Of a stretch of DNA of 5,684 nucleotides, positions 1 to 5,684 are shown in pieces. Position 1 is the first letter of the stretch. The number at the start of each line of letters is the position of its first letter. The translations under genes were made by a program, and so were the position numbers. The notes under the pieces are model-generated. The model saw only the letters and a list, made by a program, of their open reading frames with translations, searched no databases and had not been told where the DNA came from. Source of the stretch: an uncultured Clostridia bacterium (GTDB lineage Bacteria > Bacillota > Clostridia > Oscillospirales > Acutalibacteraceae); contig CALYNW010000079.1 of assembly GCA_945224895.1 (NCBI GenBank), positions 1 through 5,684 of the forward strand. Direction: 5' to 3'.

Positions 1-719
1 CCGCAATACCTATCATGCCATTGCTCGTTGGGGCCGTGATGTGTTTTAGATACCTCATTACCGAGTAAAAAAACGTTTTTTGTTTCGGGCTCAACAATAG
101 CAATAGATATTTTTATTGTCTCCTTTTTTCCAAGAGGAGTAATCATTTTACTTAATGCAACAGCGTCATCCTGAGCTTTATCCGTAATAAAGCATAAAAC
201 CGCATTTCCCTTTCGTTTCAAGCTTTTAACGGTAATGTCGTCGATTATTTCCTCTAAATAGGCAACAACATCATTTTTATCAAGAGAGTCAATATCTGCT
301 ATATAGAAAAATTCTTTCTTTTTGAAGGCTCTTACATCAAAGGTAAAATCATTAACCGTTACGTTTTTATCAACGGAAAAATTATTGCTTTTTAAATCTT
401 CAGCAACAGCGTTAAGATAATCCGTTCTTGTGTTTTCTTCTCTTGAAGAAATGTAAAAGCCTGCATCGTTTATTTCATACTCAACAGATGTAAGAAACGA
501 ATCGCTTTTACCGTACTTAGAGTAATAAACAAAAATAATTGCTAAGTTGATAAGCACAAGACCGTCACATATATAGTTTACAACTATTGCAAGAGTTTGA
601 TTAAAGCCTGCAACATAGGGCTGTGCACCGATATACGCAAAGATAAATATTGCACTGAAAATTATAAGCGTTTTCATTATCTTAAATAATCTTTTTTGCT
701 TTTTTCTGAATGTGTTCAT
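1..719 (-). CDS. Two-TM membrane protein of unknown function, 3' end cut by window edge
   Basis: An uninterrupted frame of 239 codons runs from an ATG at 719 off the window edge, so the C-terminus is missing. I do not recognise the family. The N-terminus is strongly basic (MNTFRKKQKRLFK), followed by two hydrophobic helices at about residues 17-34 and 43-66 joined by a short loop. A Lys-containing segment (YYSKYGK) follows. By the positive-inside rule both ends should be cytoplasmic, making this a hairpin membrane anchor with a soluble cytoplasmic domain from about residue 75. That domain alternates charged helices with beta-like stretches (AVLCFITD at about 173-180, IKISIAIVE at 202-210) and ends in view with a His/Trp-rich segment (HHGPNEQWHDRYC). 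There is no signal-peptide cleavage site and no recognisable catalytic motif. The gene follows ligA by 29 bases with no terminator between, so it is probably co-transcribed. The frame is well supported by length, codon pattern and a ribosome binding site; the function is unknown. Confidence 0.82.
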   Translation of the reverse strand, partial: MNTFRKKQKRLFKIMKTLIIFSAIFIFAYIGAQPYVAGFNQTLAIVVNYICDGLVLINLAIIFVYYSKYGKSDSFLTSVEYEINDAGFYISSREENTRTDYLNAVAEDLKSNNFSVDKNVTVNDFTFDVRAFKKKEFFYIADIDSLDKNDVVAYLEEIIDDITVKSLKRKGNAVLCFITDKAQDDAVALSKMITPLGKKETIKISIAIVEPETKNVFLLGNEVSKTHHGPNEQWHDRYC

Positions 720-729
720 ATGGTTAAAG

Positions 730-735
730 CCTTTC
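730..735 (-). promoter_or_regulatory. Ribosome binding site of the two-TM protein
   Basis: The transcribed strand reads GAAAGG ten bases before the ATG at 719. The spacing is slightly long and the match to the anti-Shine-Dalgarno sequence is moderate. It supports the ATG at 719 over the internal Met15, which has no comparable purine block before it. Confidence 0.55.
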
Positions 736-748
736 AATGAAATGAAAT

Positions 749-4065
<3,317 letters not shown>

Positions 4066-5684
4066 TTATATATCCTCCATATTGTTTGTAAGCAATTCCT
4101 TTGCACTGTTGAGAAGTGTATCGGTTATTTCGAGACCGCCCATAATTCTTGCAAGCTCATTTACTCTGCCGTCAAAGTCAAGAGCATTAACGCTTGTATA
4201 GGTACTGTCATTTTCAAATTTTTTACTGATAAGAAAATGCTGATGTGCATTTGAGGCTATCTGAGCAGAATGAGTAACGCAGATTACCTGTGTGTTTTTT
4301 GCCACAGACTTAAGCTTTAAACCGATTTTTTGACTTGCTCTGCCGCTGACACCTGTATCAATTTCGTCAAATATCAAAGTGCTGATTGTATCATTGTACG
4401 CTATAATATTCTTAATTGCAAGCATTATTCTTGAAAGCTCACCGCCTGAGGCAATTTTTGACAGAGGCTTAGGCGGTTCACCGGGATTTGTTGAAATAAG
4501 AAATTCTATATTATCATAGCCTGTCGACGCTAATCTGCCCTTTTCAAAATTAACGACAAATTTAAGCTTAGGCATATCAAGAAATTCAAGCTCACTTTTT
4601 ACTTTAGCCTCAAAATCATTAGCTGTTTCTTTTCTTTTCTCTGATAATCTGTCGGCAAGCTTAATGGTTTTTGAAAGCAGTAAATCATATTCACTGTTTA
4701 ACCTTTCAATTTCTTTATCGGCAAATAAAATTGAATTCTTTTTATCCTTTGCTTTTTCAAGAAAATCAAGCATTTCTTCTTCCGTATTTCCGTATTTTGA
4801 AGAAAACTCATAGAAAAGGTTAAGTCTTTCTTCAATTCCTTCAAGCTCATTGGGAGAAAAATCTATTTTATTTAAAAGAGATTCAATGTTATCCTTTACA
4901 CCTTCAAGACTATCGTCAATATCCAAAAGAATATCCGAAGCGGATTTAGCCTCATCAAAGCTTGATATTTCCTTATATGCACCGCCTATGGCAGTTTGGA
5001 CACCGTCGTTGTTTTCGTCACCGTTAATAATTAACAAAACATTATTGAGAGCAGTTGTTAATGCTTCGCTTTTAGAAGCAAGGGCTTTTTTCTTTAAAAG
5101 TTTTTCTCTTTCACCAGGCTTTATATCAGCCTGTTCAAGCTCGTTTATCTGATAATCAAGAAGCTCAAGCTCCCTTTCCTTATCTGTTTCAACATTTTTG
5201 AGTCTTTTCAGCTTTTTGTGAACAGATGTCAATTCCCTAAATGTCGCCCTGTAATCCTCTAAAATGCTCTTATCATACAAAAGCATATCTATGTACTGAT
5301 ACTGCAAATCGGGATTAAGCAGCTGCTGACTGTCGTGCTGACCGTGAATATTAACAAGCATACCGCCTATTTCCTTTAGCATGGAAACTGTTGCAGTCTT
5401 TCCGTTAATTTTACATACGGATTTACCGCTTGTGCTTATTCTTCTTGTAAGCAAAAGACTGTTATCATTCTCTGTATCAAAGTCAAGTTCCTTCAGTTTC
5501 TCTGTGACATTATCGGAAATATCCTCAAAATATGCACTGACAAAGCCACTTTCTGCACCGTGACGAACAAGCTCTCTTGATGTTCTTTCGCCGAGAATTG
5601 CGTTAATAGAATCAACAACAATAGATTTACCTGCGACTGTCTCACCTGTGAGAACATTCAATCCTTCGGAAAACTCAACAGATG
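4066..5684 (-). CDS. recN: DNA repair ATPase RecN, N-terminus beyond window edge
   Basis: RecN is an SMC-like ATPase recruited early to DNA double-strand breaks, where it supports RecA-dependent recombination. The frame is open to the window edge and shows 538 residues; families run about 550-575, so only some 15-20 N-terminal residues are missing. The TTG at 5661 is an internal Leu codon, not a start: the frame continues upstream as SVEFSEGLN, typical of RecN just before Walker A. Visible motifs, numbered from the window edge, are Walker A GETVAGKS (13-20), Q-loop HGQHD (113-117), coiled-coil arms (about 140-365), ABC signature SGGE (412-415), Walker B LIFDE (D439, E440) and the H-loop VTH (H471). 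The fourth Walker A residue is Val16 where RecN proteins normally have Gly. All other ATPase elements are intact and there is no frameshift. The gene heads a unit with tyrS; its own promoter is outside the window. Confidence 0.95.
   Translation of the reverse strand, partial: SVEFSEGLNVLTGETVAGKSIVVDSINAILGERTSRELVRHGAESGFVSAYFEDISDNVTEKLKELDFDTENDNSLLLTRRISTSGKSVCKINGKTATVSMLKEIGGMLVNIHGQHDSQQLLNPDLQYQYIDMLLYDKSILEDYRATFRELTSVHKKLKRLKNVETDKERELELLDYQINELEQADIKPGEREKLLKKKALASKSEALTTALNNVLLIINGDENNDGVQTAIGGAYKEISSFDEAKSASDILLDIDDSLEGVKDNIESLLNKIDFSPNELEGIEERLNLFYEFSSKYGNTEEEMLDFLEKAKDKKNSILFADKEIERLNSEYDLLLSKTIKLADRLSEKRKETANDFEAKVKSELEFLDMPKLKFVVNFEKGRLASTGYDNIEFLISTNPGEPPKPLSKIASGGELSRIMLAIKNIIAYNDTISTLIFDEIDTGVSGRASQKIGLKLKSVAKNTQVICVTHSAQIASNAHQHFLISKKFENDSTYTSVNALDFDGRVNELARIMGGLEITDTLLNSAKELLTNNMEDI
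4074..4078 (-). promoter_or_regulatory. Ribosome binding site of tyrS inside the end of recN
   Basis: A full GGAGG sits eight bases before the tyrS ATG and is part of the last codons of recN (ATG GAG GAT ATA TAA). Because the recN stop directly touches the tyrS start, ribosomes finishing recN pass over this site, so coupled re-initiation is likely. Confidence 0.85.

Noticed and set aside
720..748. Short TTTCA/TGAAA inverted repeat after ligA as a terminator
   Set aside because: The stem is only about 5 bp with almost no loop and no U-run follows, so read-through into the next gene is expected.
5659..5661. TTG at 5661 as the recN start
   Set aside because: The frame is open to the window edge with typical RecN residues (SVEFSEG) before it; starting here would remove the strand leading into Walker A.

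Overview
This is a compact, AT-rich bacterial chromosomal segment in which every supported gene lies on the minus strand. The protein sequences look like an anaerobic Firmicute of class Clostridia, perhaps a gut Ruminococcaceae/Lachnospiraceae-type lineage. This rests on the TyrRS and NAD-dependent ligase sequence style, strong purine-rich ribosome binding sites and a textbook sigma-A promoter; it is an inference from family resemblance, not a database result.

In order of transcription, from high to low coordinates, the window holds: (1) recN (5684-4066), missing only its extreme N-terminus; (2) tyrS (4065-2845), whose ATG directly follows the recN stop codon; (3) a Rho-independent terminator just after tyrS; (4) a strong extended -10 sigma-A promoter; (5) ligA (2719-749), whose start is reassigned to the MEDIKNK methionine; and (6) a two-transmembrane-helix protein of unknown function (719 to beyond position 1), 29 bases after ligA and cut by the window edge. 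There are therefore two transcription units: recN-tyrS, and ligA plus the membrane protein. No gene-free stretch exceeds about 125 bases.

The genes are mainly housekeeping. RecN is an SMC-like double-strand-break repair ATPase, TyrRS charges tRNA-Tyr, and LigA seals nicks in replication and repair. RecN and LigA share a DNA-maintenance theme, but TyrRS sits between them and a terminator plus promoter separates them, so no dedicated pathway is implied. I found no mobile element, CRISPR array, RNA gene or defence system.

The points worth a second look are a Gly-to-Val change in the RecN Walker A loop, a TyrRS HIGH motif reading TAGH, the zero-gap recN-tyrS junction with no T-box leader in front of tyrS, and the unrecognised membrane protein linked to ligA.
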